Position numbers and translations under genes: made by a program
The notes under the pieces: model-generated
Seen by the model: only the letters and a program-made list of their open reading frames with translations
Told to the model about the DNA's origin: nothing
The model's database searches: none
DNA from: Platanthera guangdongensis
Lineage: Eukaryota; Streptophyta; Magnoliopsida; Asparagales; Orchidaceae
Assembly: GCA_039583875.1 (NCBI GenBank)
Contig: CM077166.1
Location: 94,644,094 to 94,708,093, forward strand
DNA: 64,000 nt
Reading direction: 5' to 3'
Part shown: positions 1-11,841 of the stretch, piece after piece
How the letters are laid out: the number at the start of each line of letters is the position of its first letter
Numbering within the stretch: the stretch's first letter is position 1

Positions 1-37
1 TACATCCTTTACAAAAAATAGTAAAAATAAAAATACA

Positions 38-1816
38 TCATTCTGTTTCGCTCCTCTTCCGTTTATTCTCTGCTGGGACTTCAGGGCTTAAACCTTCAAT
101 ATCAACTTCAGGAGAGTAGCCCTCCGAGCTGCTTCCTCTACTGCTATCTGAATTTGGCTAGCAGTGGACTCGCTAGGCGAGCTCTCCTCAACAGAGCTAG
201 ATGAAGGAGCGTCATCGGTAGCAACCTCGGCTTCATCACCTTCTTATTCTTCTTCTTCTTCAACCTCATCAATGACTTCCTTTCCTTTGGCAGTCCGCCC
301 CATGGCTACGTCCTGCACCTCCAACTCGAGGAAAAGTTGGAGAAATGGCATGTCATCCACACCCTCCTTTGCGAAGCCGCCACCAACAAACCGCTCAATG
401 GCGATGTCGACGCTCTCCTTCACAAAGTGGAGCATGGCGGCTTTGAAACTTTCATTACTCAGGTCATATTTGACCTGTACAAAGACAAAAAAGCATTGTA
501 GTTAGGTCACCACGGACTTCAAAGGTACACCGCTGCGGATACAAAATTTACCTCCAACTCTTCTTTCTGCAAAGCGACTCTTTTCCCTAGCAGCTTTTTT
601 ATTTCTTTAACCGCCTTCATATCATGTTGAAGTTGTTCATTTTCTTTAAGCAGATCCCTGGTCAGGAAGCCTAGGAAATGGCCTGTAACAACGCTATTTG
701 CAGTAGCCTGCGCTGCCAGGAGGGCGAGCTCGGCTGGGGCAACCTGTTTCAAGTCACAAAGATTGTGCTTCCGATAGAGCCCGGAGACCGCGATGTGTAC
801 GTGTCGGGTTATCCTTGGACTCCTCCACGATGGCAGCGTGGTTGATAGGCAGACATGTTTATTCTCGCTATGCCAGAGGATCATTGGGTTGCCCCGCAGA
901 TCCTTCTGGCGGACTCCAAAACCTCGCATTCCGAAGATTTCGGAGGAGTAGTCCGCAGCTAGATGCCCTCTTCCTGCCTCTTCCTCGCGAGCTAATGTTT
1001 CCTTTCCCTTTGTATTGGGGTCATGCCGCCAAGAGTTTATAGCGGATTCGTGGGCACAGCCAAGGTCGCTGTAAGACGAAAAGAAGAATCAGTCAACTAA
1101 CTGCAGTTCACAGCGGATACAAATGTCAGTCCTCAAATCTTACTTTCTTCACGAGTTACGTCGCCAAGGCTCGCCAGGAGCGAGATGTAATGTTCAATGT
1201 CCATACTGGCCCCAACAAGAAACTCAACAATGGCGGACTCCACTGCGTCAAGCCTGACGATCTTGAAGGCGATGTCCGCGCGCTCTTGCGGGTAGGTGTG
1301 CGCGAACCCGAGCTCACCCTCAAAGATCAAGAATCTTGAAGTCCAGTTATGGATCTTGTTCGGTAGACCAATAACCTTCATCCCCCTACAATAAAAGTCT
1401 ATAATGCCATTGTATGGGTGGCCTTCTGATGGAGTGATCAAGCGGACTGAGAATATATTTCTAAAAGATATTCAATGAGAAGGCGATCTTCTCAGATCGC
1501 AGGTAAGAGATGAAGTTGTATATCGCAGGTAGAGTATTGGGCGATAACTGGCCCGACACCATCCCATAATGTTCAAAGTTCTCTGATATCTCCCATAGAA
1601 GAGGAAACTTGAATACGTTGTCAAAGCAACGGGTATCGTGATCTGTGTTGCAATTGAAAAATTTAGCCTTTCTTCATCGGCATGCAGGAAAACAAGCACG
1701 GGCGAGTCCGCCATATGTTTCTCAACAGAAGCCTCAAGATCGGCCTCCGTTAGTTTGCATTTTTTGTGCTCGGCAGCATGGAAGGTAAGTGCAGCATCGG
1801 TTCTGCCAGACACCAT
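38..1816 (-). pseudogene. Decayed antisense gene aORF-B of element F (gypsy-type transposon protein family)
   Basis: This is the counterpart of T's intact antisense gene at 27201-29026. The start MVSGRTDAAL at 1816 matches MVSARADAAV there, followed by shared blocks such as HKKCKLTEADLEA, NKIHNWTSRFLIFEGELGFAHTYPQ and LPSWRSPRITRH. The last exon ends at a TGA at 38-40 after an acidic, serine-rich tail. Intron edges are recognisable (GTAAG-type donor near 1138, CAG-type acceptor near 1070, both minus strand). A frame break near 1560 and others in exons 2-3 make it non-functional. The domain with conserved Phe, Pro, Leu and Trp resembles the family annotated as putative gypsy type transposon in plant genomes; the role is unknown. 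Confidence 0.75.
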
Positions 1817-1879
1817 TTTCTCAGGCAGCAAGGTTTTCTGCTTCAATTGCATTCCTGCGTAGAAGAGAGAATGGAGCCA

Positions 1880-1887
1880 TATTTATA
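1880..1887 (-). promoter_or_regulatory. TATA box of the aORF-B copy in F
   Basis: The minus strand reads GCTATAAATATGG, with TATAAATA about 64 bases upstream of the MVSG start. Element T has the same motif at the equivalent position (29087-29094) in a younger, diverged copy, so the match is unlikely to be chance. Confidence 0.65.
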
Positions 1888-2369
1888 GCAGCACGGTCTG
1901 ACAACATTTCAGACAGACCGCGCAGCTTAATCCTCTATTCCGCCAAGCTCGCATCAAATTCAATTTTTCATGCAAGTCAAAAAAAAATCATCACAGACAC
2001 AAGCTTGAGTCCGTTCAGTTCGCTGTTTCTAGTTTCCTAGGCACCTGCCAAGCATATTCCAAAACATAATATAAGTGGACAAAATTTCAGTCCGCCCAGC
2101 TCGCAAAATTTACCACCTACAAATTGATTCAGAAGTTCAAATCAAAGAAGCGGACGCAACTTCGGTCCACATAGTTCGTCACAATCCAGCACAACAAAAA
2201 AATCATGCAGAGCACAACATAGAGTAAACAAGTGCAAACACATTTCAGAATATTTGGATATCGCAATCAGTCAGTATAGAAGAGCGAGGCATTGTTCAGA
2301 TCACAGAATAAAATAAGGAATTGTTCAGACATACAAATTATACACCAAATAGTTCTTAATTGTGCGACC

Positions 2370-4290
2370 TCAGCGGTCTCTATTTTCAGATCGAGCAGGT
2401 CGCTCGGTTCGGTCTCTGTAGAGGTGCGCCGCCTGGTCGCTCATTTGAAGCACTTCGCCATATAAATGGTAGATGTCGCGATGCATGGAGTTTATTGTCC
2501 TGTGCATATGTGCGGCCTCCCAGTCTAGCCGGCTGAAAGGGACCACGGGGTCCATTTCTGGCCTAGGAATCTTGTCCGCGGCGGGCTGGCTACCTTCTGC
2601 AGGAGCAAAAACCTCCGATAGAGCAGCACGATCTGGCAATCACGGCCTTTCCACCTGCAGCTCGGCAGCCCGTTTGCCCTTGTCCTCCCGCGCCATCGCC
2701 AATTATTTGCCTTTGTAGAAGCGGACGTCGTCAGTAAGCTGCTTCTTCTCCCTATCAGAGCTCTCCAGCGCCCTTGAGATATTGGCGACTTGGTCTTTCA
2801 GGGCTTTCGCGCGCTCTGCCCCTCCCTTCAACTCTACTCGAATTTTATTAATTTCATCTTGAAATTTCTTTTCTAACATGGCGATTTTGTCCAGGCCAGA
2901 CTCCTCAACTTTTGCGGACTCATCAAGTGAGATCGCGTCGGCTGAAGCATCCGGCATAGGCACGATCTTGCCAGTCTCAACAGAGCCCGGTGGCGATCTC
3001 CTTCCTGCAATAAAGAAAGAAAAGATCATATTCAAATCAACGCCGCGGCAGACTCAAAAAGCAGAGATAAAAGATCACTTTTGACGAAGGACACTACAAG
3101 CTTGCGACTATCAAACACAGGCCACTTTATCTGCTCCGAGTCAAAGGCGCTCAACCGCTTCATCCATTCATGGTGGACTCTAGTTCTCTTCTCAGCCGCC
3201 GAGCTCGTCGACACAACAACATATTCAGTTTCGGTGATGATATTTATTGGCCTTGACTTCCGTTGCGGCGACCTGTAAAGCCACTGACTCTTAAAGTATT
3301 TTGGTGTCGGTTGAAGTTTACCTGACCGCAGCAGCTCTGCAGCAGCTCGCAGATCCTCCGCTTGAAAGTCTGCGGTGATCTGCTTCGAGGCCGCCTCTAC
3401 TTTCGCCTTGTGAGCGGTGAACTTCTCCTGCTGCTCGGCAATCTTCCTCTTCAGCTTGTCCTGCTCTTCTTCTTCAGCGATAGAAGTGGAGTGGTTGTCG
3501 GCAATCTTTTCCCCTAGGATTTTGACATCGGGCTGCAACACCTCCAGCAAAGATTGGTTTATGAGGTCAAGCTGGTCGACATCTATATAATTCAGTATTT
3601 CGTCAGTTGACTGACTGACCGTTGAGAGGGAATTGTTTCCATGGATATCAGCCTCCGACGTAATAAGTCCGCCTTCAGAGCATTCCTTCTCTCACGGCAT
3701 ATGCTGCAAGCTTGCGGCCCCAGACCGCAAGGAGATGTTCTTCTCCTTCCTTGCTCGCAATTTCTTCTCAACCCACTCCGCGATGGTGGATTTGTCCCTT
3801 TTCCACTTATTCTTATCGGAGGGGGCTTCTTTCTCACTAGAGTCTGCGGCGACCTGCTGTACGTCCGACAGGCTCTTGCAGACTGTCTCCATGTTCACAA
3901 CAACCAATGCCTGTGAAGGCACCTCTTCCTTGGATCCCCCATCAGCAGGCCGCTTATCGTGATCTAAATCAATGATAGGCTGCTGGCCCAGTGAAGAGAC
4001 CTCGACCTCATTCGCAGATTTCTGTTTGTCAACAGTCTTTAGCGGACTCAGCGTCTTGTCCGCACTCTTTCATGGGTCTAGTAAGTGAGATGCAGCGATA
4101 CCTCCAGTTTTCTCGTGCATAGGCACACCAGCCTGGGAACTGCTTTTACAACAGGCTTCTTACAATTAAAGCTCTCTCCAGTGGAGCAAACAGGCTCTCC
4201 TCTCCTCACCACTTTCATGGTCTTCATCGGCGGCCTTGGTTTCTCATCTTTGGAAGTGAGGCTGCTCAAGAATGTGCCAAGTCTCGCCAT
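2370..4290 (-). pseudogene. Decayed antisense gene aORF-A of element F (coiled-coil protein)
   Basis: Counterpart of T's intact antisense gene at 29486-31460. The start MARLGTFLSS at 4290 is the same as in T; the tail HMHRTINSMHRDIYHLYGE before the stop at 2370 matches HMHRTINVIHHHLCRVYSE in T. Between them are shared charged, coiled-coil-like stretches (for example at 3420-3500 and 2760-2880) and a shared splice region near 3007-3080. At least four frame breaks or stops interrupt it. No catalytic motif is visible and I do not recognise a function. Confidence 0.72.
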
Positions 4291-4374
4291 GCTGGAGTGC
4301 AAAGTCGAGACTGCAAGATGTGAGAAGAGAACCGTGACGTTGGAAGCTTTTGACAAATGCAGGCCATCCAATGA

Positions 4375-4382
4375 TATTTATA
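4375..4382 (-). promoter_or_regulatory. TATA box of the aORF-A copy in F
   Basis: The minus strand reads CGCTATAAATATC, with TATAAATA 85 bases upstream of the MARLG start. The spacing and motif are the same in element T (31545-31552, also 85 bases before its start). Confidence 0.65.
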
Positions 4383-4470
4383 GCGCTGACAACATTAATG
4401 AGGTTTGCGGACTCGGCGATTAAGCAAACATTTTCAAAGTTTCGAGAAACTTGAAAATGTGCGGGGATTA

Positions 4471-5245
4471 TGTTAACCCCAAAGTCCGCAACACGTCCAA
4501 GGTCCCAGGCCCATCAGCGGCGGACTATATTTGGCAGTACGCTGAGCTCTCCAAAGCATAAACATTCAGCAAGTCCCCGGGTTGATACCCTTCAGCGGCG
4601 TGCTCGGTGCTCAGTCCACCCAGCTCGACATGCCCTAGAAGATCAGCTCAGGATTAATCCCCTCTTCAATCGGACTTAAAGGTCAGTCCGCCCAGGCCAC
4701 GACCCTCCGGCAGGATCGCGCCTTGCAGTAACAGATGGAAGCATTAGCCCGCGAGCCAAGTCCGCCCCTCTTGCGCGGACTGGCGTGTATTTTCTTTTTG
4801 CTTCTCGTCACCGCTGCCGGGTTCTCCTGTACCCCGGGTAGACGGTTATTTTAGCCCTACCCGTTTGGGCAGGCCCCCCTAATCTATAAATTGTGGGAAG
4901 TGGTTCACCTAAAGCACGCTAACTCGTGCCCTGGAGCCTACTTGTTAAAGGCTGTGGACTCGAATCTCAGGCTTTGCGGTCTCAAGCTTGCTCTGCACTT
5001 GCTCTTTTCCTTCAATAAACCTTGTAATCAAACCCATCTTCAATCAAAAGAAAGTCCGTCGCAAGAGAGGAATTCGGGTTACAACGGGCGAAGTCTGTTA
5101 TTGTCGTGGGTCACGGCCCTGCTGTTCTTTTTCTCCCGTCTGCTTAGTAGATTGCTACTAGCAGTTGCCTTTTCCCTTCCATTTTCCGGTGCTAAAACCG
5201 TTAGCTGGTGGTGCTCGACTCCCTTTCTCTTTTCGTGCATTAACA
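4471..5245 (+). repeat. 3' LTR of element F
   Basis: It begins TGTTAACCCC and ends GCATTAACA, matching T's LTR (TGTTAACCCC to GCATCAACA) across the whole length with scattered differences. It is 775 bp. A TATA box reading TATAAATT at 4885-4892 corresponds to T's TATAAATA. It is preceded by the same short purine-rich stretch, TGTGCGGGGATTA, as in T. Confidence 0.9.
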
Positions 5246-6084
5246 AATAAGAGATGAAAAATTACTGAAAACTGAAATTTTATTACTTAAAAAAGTGTTA
5301 AACACTAGGAAATCCTAACTAGGGTTAAGAAAATATCACTCAAAAGCTACTCATAAATACTATACAAAACTATATGGAATTGTATCCGTTTTCCTCTAAC
5401 CATCAGCATTGGCCATTTATTTATTGCAGTAATTTTTGAGGTACATGCCCCCTTAAACTCTGCCCTAGGGTGTCTCGCTTGGGCGTGAAGCTGACATGGC
5501 AGATGTGGATAGATTTTCTTGCAACATTTGGATTGAATAGACAAGTACACAGGCATGACTTGATGGACACGAGCGTGTAATCTGGTCGTGTCTGCATGGC
5601 ATTGTAACTTAGCTGTTTCGAGGCGTGATAGATGGAATTCTAGTTTGTCATGGGTGATTTCATGGGCATGGCACCAGGCACACGGTTGTGACACCTAGCA
5701 CACAGGCGTGTAGGTTAGGCGTGACTCGAGCTTGCTGGCTTTAGACTTCGGCATGGCATGATAGCTATTTGATTGCCTTGTCACGTGTGATGTCATGAGC
5801 GTGACAGCTGGAACACTGGCGTGTACCCGAGCGTGACTTTGCTTGTTGACCGAAATCTTCCAAAACGTTGGATATGCTGGTTTTTAAGTTACACGGCCTT
5901 GGTCATGGGCGTGACCTACGGGCGTGACTTATGAAATTTTGTTGAATTGACTTACATGTCCTGAAATACCAATAGGGCACAAAAACAGATTAAGTTAGAA
6001 CTAAAAAATAAAAAGAAACGATTTATTTAGTTATTTATATAATATATTTTTATTTTTCTATTAAATCAAAACAAAAAAATACAC

Positions 6085-6152
<68 letters not shown>

Positions 6153-6164
6153 CATCACCAACAC
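5246..6164. other. Unassigned AT-rich stretch ending in a TA microsatellite
   Basis: No credible coding sequence. At 5460-5930 several short GC-rich motifs of the form GGGCGTGAC or ACACxGGCGTGT recur, resembling the CGTG-rich motifs in element B's LTR, so this may be part of another LTR whose ends I cannot see. An uninterrupted TA run occupies about 6089-6145. It separates element F from the 5S-like repeats. Confidence 0.4.
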
Positions 6165-6805
6165 TTTATTTAAGCCAAGCTCCCCGACATGCGATCTTTC
6201 AGTTTGCGGTCTCTGTTTCCATTCAGATTAAGCAATTTTGGCGGCTCAATTTTATACGTGCGACAACGGCCAGGTCGACACGCCAGCGCCTCTACGCTTG
6301 TTCCTCAAAATGGGAAAGTTGCAGTGATTTCATTATGTTAGCGTGAAGTTATGTCATGGTCGTTACTATATTCTTGGAAGTGTTTTTGAAGCCTTTGCTG
6401 GCATATCCATTAGGTTGAAATTGAAAAGAGAAAACACTGGGATATCCTTTAATCAGATTTTAATACGCTCAATTTGAGGTCAAGGAACGAGCTCGAACAG
6501 GTTCACACTATTCGCCAGTGGATGGACAAATACGAGAGCTTTCTGAAATGGTATTGTGCACGAAAATGGGACAGTTTGTTCAAATGTTATGGTCATTTGA
6601 AGGGCCTTGCATTTGGAAACTATGATGTGCCTTTCTTGTGATTTCATGTTCATCGCCTTCGAAGGATGTTACGGTTGCATGCCCGTTCTGTTGATTCCAA
6701 AAATTCCTCCCATCCCGCATGGGCGGTACCCTCAGGCCCGTATTTTTAGTGAGCGCGCGTTCGCCGCAGGTAAAAATGGGCGATCATGCAGTCGAGCGGT
6801 AAAAA

Positions 6806-6924
6806 ATAGATGCAATACGAGGACTTCCCAGGAGGTCACCCATCGCAGCACTACTCTCACCCAAGCATGCTTAATGGCGGAGTTCTGATGGGATCTGGTG
6901 CTCAAGTGCTAGTCTGGTAGCACA
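6806..6924 (-). rRNA. 5S rRNA gene, diverged and probably a pseudogene
   Basis: Read on the minus strand this contains GATCCCATCAGAACTCCG, then TTAAGC-TGCTTGGG-GAGAGTAGT and the fully conserved block GATGGGTGACCTCCTGGGAA, which are the A-box, intermediate and C-box regions of plant 5S rRNA. It is followed by a run of six T, the expected RNA polymerase III terminator. Differences from the usual plant sequence include GCGTGC changed to GCATGC and GGGCGAG to GGGTGAG, the pattern of CpG deamination, and an altered 5' end with a few extra bases. I therefore think it is a relic, but transcription cannot be excluded. Confidence 0.8.
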
Positions 6925-7589
6925 TGTTGGAATAGTCCGACAAATTTTAATTAAGCCAATATCCCCGACGTGTGATCTCTTGGTTTGTTGGATCCATTTG
7001 CATTCAGATTAAGCAATTTTGACGACTCAAGTTTTTACGCGGCGCAATGGTCGGGTCACCATGGGCAGCCTCTATGTGAGATCTTCTAATTGGGGAACTA
7101 GTGGAGATTTTGCCGCGTGAGAGCGAAGTTATGGCGCAGTGATTAATGTAATCTAGGATGTGTTTCTCTAAGCCTTCACTGGCATATCCATTAAGATGAA
7201 ATTGACAAAAGGAAAACACTGGGATAACATTTAAATGAATTTTAATATGTGCTATATAAGGTCGCGTAACGAGCTCGAACAGGTTAACGTTGTTTTCCAG
7301 TGGAAGGACAACTCTGGGAGCTTTCCGAAATTGTATTGTGTGCAAAAATTGGATGGTCTAATCAAAAGTTATGGCCGTTTGAAGGGCCTTGCATTTGGAA
7401 TCTAAGACGCGCCTTTCTTTTGATTTTTTTCCTCATTACCTGCAAAGGATGTTAAGGACGCGTGCCTGTTCTGTTGATTCCGAAAATTCTACGCAACCCT
7501 TGTGGGCGGCACGCTCGGGCCCGCGTTCGTACAGAGAATGCGTTAGTTGCAGGTAAAAATGGGCGTTCATGCAGCCGAGCGGCAAAAAA

Positions 7590-7645
7590 TGGATGCAACA
7601 CGAGATCTGATGGGATCCATTGCTCAAGTGCTAGTTTGTTCACAC
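7590..7645 (-). pseudogene. 5S rRNA remnant with its middle deleted
   Basis: The second unit retains the 3' end of the gene (CGTGTTGCATCC then a T run, minus strand) and the 5' end (TTGAGCAATGGATCCCATCAG), but about 68 bases between 7603 and 7604, covering the C-box and most of the internal promoter, are missing compared with the copy at 6806-6924. Confidence 0.75.
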
Positions 7646-7691
7646 ACATTGGATTAGTCTGGCACATTATATTTAATCCAAGCTCCCCGAC

Positions 7692-9744
7692 TGTAATGCC
7701 TCCTCTATAATGACCGTATAATTTGGGTCCGGCCGAGGCTCCACAACATATATATTTCACAGATTCAGCATTATAAGATGATATATACTACCCAACCTCA
7801 AAACTCAAACATCAACAACGAAAACATACAACTATAACTAGAAGTTATCCACCAAACCAAGAGTATCAAAAATGGCCTTAAGGCCTTACACATCAAAAGT
7901 CCATGTCTGCAATAACATTAAACAATTGTAATGTGCATAGGCACACATAGGATACCTCGGCCTGCAAGCAGGATTACATCTCAAGGAGCATATCATTCAA
8001 TCAAAATATATGTAAATAAAAGGAAGTCCACTTCATGAGGCCTAGGCTTTTTTGGCCGGCGAACTTGCTCCTAATTGCGATCCTTGCCCTATAAAAATTG
8101 GTTGTAACGTGGGTTAACAAAGGCTGACCTCAAATGTGTAACCAACACATCTCCTCCCGACCGTTCCTAGCGTACACCGGGGTACACCATCACACCGCAG
8201 GTCAGCATTTCAAATGCAATATAAAATAACTTGTAAAACTATAAACAGTTTTTGATGTCTCATACAACAAACATGTTTCTAAGTTGAGCATATAATATAA
8301 AGCGGCCTACAATGCAGCATGAATTCAATCATGGGTTTCACCCAAGGCTCCATAAAGATTATGCTTCTAACACATCATCACATCGGGTACTTCCAATTTC
8401 CCCATCGGCGTTCAAGCCGCAAACACAAGGATACTCAAATTTTCCACCAACAACATAAAAGCCGCCACACAGAACTCTTGCCTAGGCCCCACCAGCTCAT
8501 GGCTCTCAAATCTCGGGCTTTCCTGCAAGCTCTAACGTCTGATGTCAGGATTCCACCATACAAACAAATCGATGCTCTAACTTCTCATGATAGATGACAA
8601 CAGTTCGCGACAACCCTGGCCCTGCTCCAATATCCGGACCAAGTCCACTTAAGGAGATACAACGGGACCCAACTGGGATCGCATAGGCTTGTCCAAAGCT
8701 TGGAGTTCTTGTCAGTTCTATAGAGGGTCTTGTATCACCGGGACACTCTCCACACATGACTTACAACATCACGGGCTAGCCAACCGATCACAGAGAGAAA
8801 CCACACCTTAGCACATCTCAATCCCATGCCTTTCCCACCCTAGTCCAACATTTGTACCATACCATCCCCGTGCCCCCACATGTACTCTAATTTCAACCAT
8901 GTCTGGTTCTAGTGACACGTACTCACACAAAATGGGGAAACATCATCACAAATGGCGTCTTGTCACTAACGGAATTTTACAAAATCCTTAAAGCTCGTTA
9001 TGAAACATCACCGAGTCGAACTAACGGTTGCGACTACGGCTTCACCCACAATGACGAATTCACTAACAGAGTGGATCTCTAATACAATATCATGTCGGGG
9101 ACGGACACAATCGCCCCGGAGGTTCTTCTTCAACCATGATAACCGGAATCCCTCTAACTTTAGAGAACCGGTCCATAGAATGCTTGAAAGAAAACAAGAC
9201 AAGAGTAGATGTCATGCACGCATCCGAAAAACCGAGAGGAGAAATGTTGTTACCCTTCGACTCCTCTTACTAGCTATGAAATCTTGCTTTGCATGGATGA
9301 AAACGATCGCCTCCACGTCCTCTCCATGGATCTGTCCTCGGAACATTGATCAGAGCTCTAAATCTCCGTCAATGGCAGAGAACGCACTCCTTCTTTCTCC
9401 TCCGCTCTCCAACTCTCAAACACTAACCATCACCCAGAAAAGAGATGAAATCAGGGAGAATTCCCGCTCAGCTCTTCTTAAGCCCTTTGGGTAGAGGATC
9501 CTGGGTCTTTGGATCATTTATGAAGTGAACTCAAATGGCTAGGAATTCGGGTTATGGAACTCCACAAATTAGCCTTCCACTTTCGTCGAACAGCTTACAC
9601 ATCTCAGCCAAAAATTCATCGAACGGAAAGAGCTCGACGAATGGCCTTCTTGTTTGTCGAAAAGCCTTCGACGTTCGTCGAACCGCCTCGAGTTCGTAGA
9701 ACTGCATCAAGATATTGAAACTTCAGGAAAATTGGGGTGTTACA
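7692..9744 (-). repeat. 3' LTR of element C (about 2.05 kb)
   Basis: On the minus strand it starts TGTAACACCCC at 9744 and ends GGAGGCATTACA at 7692, so both ends have the TG...CA form. It is directly preceded (minus strand) by the purine tract AAGGGAGGAGAAAT. No long coding frame of retroelement type exists inside. Near 9585-9705 is a cluster of TTCGTCGAA-like microrepeats. Confidence 0.85.
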
Positions 9745-9874
9745 ATTTCTCCTCCCTTAAAGAATTTCATTCTCGAAATTATTCTTCACACAGGAAGACA
9801 ACAAGAAAATTGTTGCAACAAACTAAAACACTGTAACAACAACTTTAAACAAATGTGATACCTGACGAAAAGAG
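9745..9874 (-). other. Polypurine tract and pol stop region of element C
   Basis: The minus strand reads AAGGGAGGAGAAAT at 9745-9758, the plus-strand primer of reverse transcription, next to the LTR. The remaining bases continue the pol frame from 60793 across the D insertion and reach a stop soon after. Confidence 0.7.
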
Positions 9875-11655
9875 TGAAAGTGAGCTGTTAGATCAGGAAT
9901 ACCCTAGAGAGGGGGGGGGGTGAATAGAGTATTCAGGGTTTATAAAATTTTCTTCTGATATAATCAAGTGCATGAACAAAATGAAAACAACAATCCTAAC
10001 AAACATTCACAACACAAAAACAAAAGAAAAGAGCAATCCAGACAACACAATAATTTATAGTGGTTCCCCTAAACTTGGGTACATCCATTCTTCTACCACC
10101 CTGGTAGGAATCCACTCAGATTTTTGATCAGGTGCCTGACACTAATGAGCTTTTGATCAGGTGCTCAAAAACCAATCCTCAAGTTTTTTGATCAGGTGAC
10201 TTGCAACTAGGAATAACTTTTGAAGGGAGTTATAACCCTTTATACATTGGGGGGGGTGAGAGATGATAGTGTCTTCTCTTTCTCAATATACAACTGAGAA
10301 GACTAGTGGAAATTTGATTTCAGCACATGCTCCCCCTGAGATATATAATGGTTCAGGTAGAAGAAGCCTTGCTGCAGGGTAATAGGCCTTCAGTAGTACA
10401 GCCTTGATCAGCAGCTGTTCAGGAACTTCTTTGATATATAGTGATGTAGTTGCCCTTTGATGTATCCTGCAGTGTTGAAGATAGATGACTCTTGATTTTG
10501 ATTAAGTGTTCTTCTTCTTCAGATAGCTGATGATCTTCAGGAATATGGCTTCTTGTTGTATCAGAATTCTATGTTGACAGACAGCAATGAATCTCTTGTT
10601 TCAGACTGACTATTTTCTGTATCTGTAGTCTCTGTGTATTGTGTATCTTATTCTATCAGTCTGTGTTTCTTTCGAAATTTTGAAATCCTCTACAATCAAT
10701 GCTGACGGCCTTGAGAATAAACGTCATTGAATTATTTCCTCAACTGTCCCATGAAAAACAGCAGGCAATAATCATGGAGAAGACCTTAATCAATGCTCTG
10801 TCTAACGGTTATATTCCATAGAATATTTGAGCATTAATTACTCAGGAATTATTGCAGCAGGAAGGGGACAGAAGGATGGAAAATAACTAAGTCTGGATTC
10901 ATCGAACTGATAACAGAAATCGTCGAGCTGAGTTCACAGTTCGTCGAGCTGAGTATCTGAGTTCGTCGACCAGATGAATTCTGTTCGTCGAGCTGAGTTC
11001 CAAGATCTTCGAGCAGAGAGCGGAACTGTATTCTCTAGAAACTTTGCCTTTTCTGTGTATAGAGTTCGTCGATATGATATCTGGTTTTGTCGACTGAAGT
11101 TCAGCAAAATATTTCTGGACTTAGAATAATTTCAGATGCTTCTGGATGAAGGTATTGAAGTGAAGTATCCAGAATTCATCGACCTAAGAATTGGTTTCGT
11201 CGAGCTGAGGACCACTTAACTGCTGCTGGATAACTCTAGATATTGTGGTCATAGTTCGTCGAGCTGAGAATCATGTTCGTCGACCAAAGTCTGACTCTGG
11301 ACTTAGAATAAAGAGATGTTTTCTGATCTTGAGGTGTTGAAGTATTTTGTCCAAATTTCGTCGACCTGAGTACCAAGTTTGTCGAGCTCAACTCAGAGAA
11401 TTTACTTTGAGATCGTCGAGTTGAGCACGACTATCGTCGACCTGAGTTTGACGAACGTCGAACTCATTTTACTTGGTCTTTAGAAAAACTCTAAGTCTTG
11501 AGTCTCTGACAGTCTTGTTGATTGCTGGTCCATGTGATGTTGATTCTAAGGACTTGGCCTATACTCTAGGACACAACCATGACCCTGGCTATACATTATG
11601 GGTCATATGATCCTAACTTAGTTATCCTAGCCCAAATCTTACAAGGGATCCAACA
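9875..11655 (-). repeat. 3' LTR of element D (1,781 bp)
   Basis: On the minus strand it runs from TGTTGGATCC at 11655 to CTCACTTTCA at 9875. It aligns along its whole length with 53898-55527 plus 60661-60792. About sixteen copies or near copies of TTCGTCGAgctgag are packed into 10905-11470. A run of G at about 9910-9919 is also present in the other LTR. Confidence 0.93.
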
Positions 11656-11841
11656 ATCTCCCCCTATTTGGGTGAGGTCACTAATTACAGACTCAAATCA
11701 AAATTGAAAATCACAAGAAAATAAAGCATATATCTGGCAGAGATCAAAAACACATGCAGCAGATATATATATATGTACATAAGCTTTGTTCAGAAATAGA
11801 AAGCAGTTATAAAAACATAACAGAAGTAAAACAGTTCAGAA
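11656..11841 (-). other. Polypurine tract and 3' untranslated region of element D
   Basis: The minus strand reads AAATAGGGGGAGAT immediately before the LTR, the purine tract expected in Sirevirus-type elements. The remaining ~170 bases are AT-rich and hold no coding frame. Confidence 0.8.

Larger units (their letters stand above)
1..5245 (+). mobile_element. Element F: 3' part of an old Tat-like Ty3 LTR retrotransposon
   Basis: Positions 1-5245 line up, in order and orientation, with the 3' third of element T (27201-32389): two antisense genes followed by a 3' LTR. The sense gag-pol must lie left of the window. The copy is old: both antisense genes carry frame breaks, and the LTR differs from T's LTR by many substitutions and small indels (775 versus 747 bp). 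It is useful as an independent, diverged copy for judging which parts of the family are conserved. The target-site duplication cannot be checked because the left end is outside the window; the five bases after the LTR are AATAA. Confidence 0.88.
6150..7691. repeat. Degenerate 5S rDNA-like tandem repeat, about 784 bp per unit
   Basis: Two consecutive copies of one unit are visible: the landmark CCCCGAC with its flanks (TTTAAGCCAAGCTCCCCGAC and relatives) recurs near 6180, 6964 and 7685, and shared blocks follow each (GCAATTTTG, ACGAGCTCGAACAGGTT, AAGGGCCTTGCATTTGGAA). Each unit contains one 5S rRNA-like sequence on the minus strand. The third unit is cut at 7691 by the LTR of element C. The left edge is blurred by the TA microsatellite. 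This is the structure of a plant 5S gene plus long spacer, although decayed. A tandem array of a 5S-carrying TRIM element (Cassandra) is the alternative; I see no TGGTATCAGAGC primer site in the units, which argues against it. Confidence 0.7.

Noticed and set aside
6150..7691. 5S sequence as part of a SINE3 or Cassandra element
   Set aside because: Not excluded, but the regular ~784 bp tandem spacing, the T-run directly after the 5S end and the lack of a methionine primer site fit an rDNA unit better.
9000..9494. A 164-codon open frame on the plus strand
   Set aside because: It lies inside C's LTR, antisense to the element, without a recognisable domain.
10905..11470. CRISPR-like spaced repeats
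   Set aside because: The repeats are 8-14 bases with irregular spacers within a plant LTR; there are no cas genes and the genome is eukaryotic.
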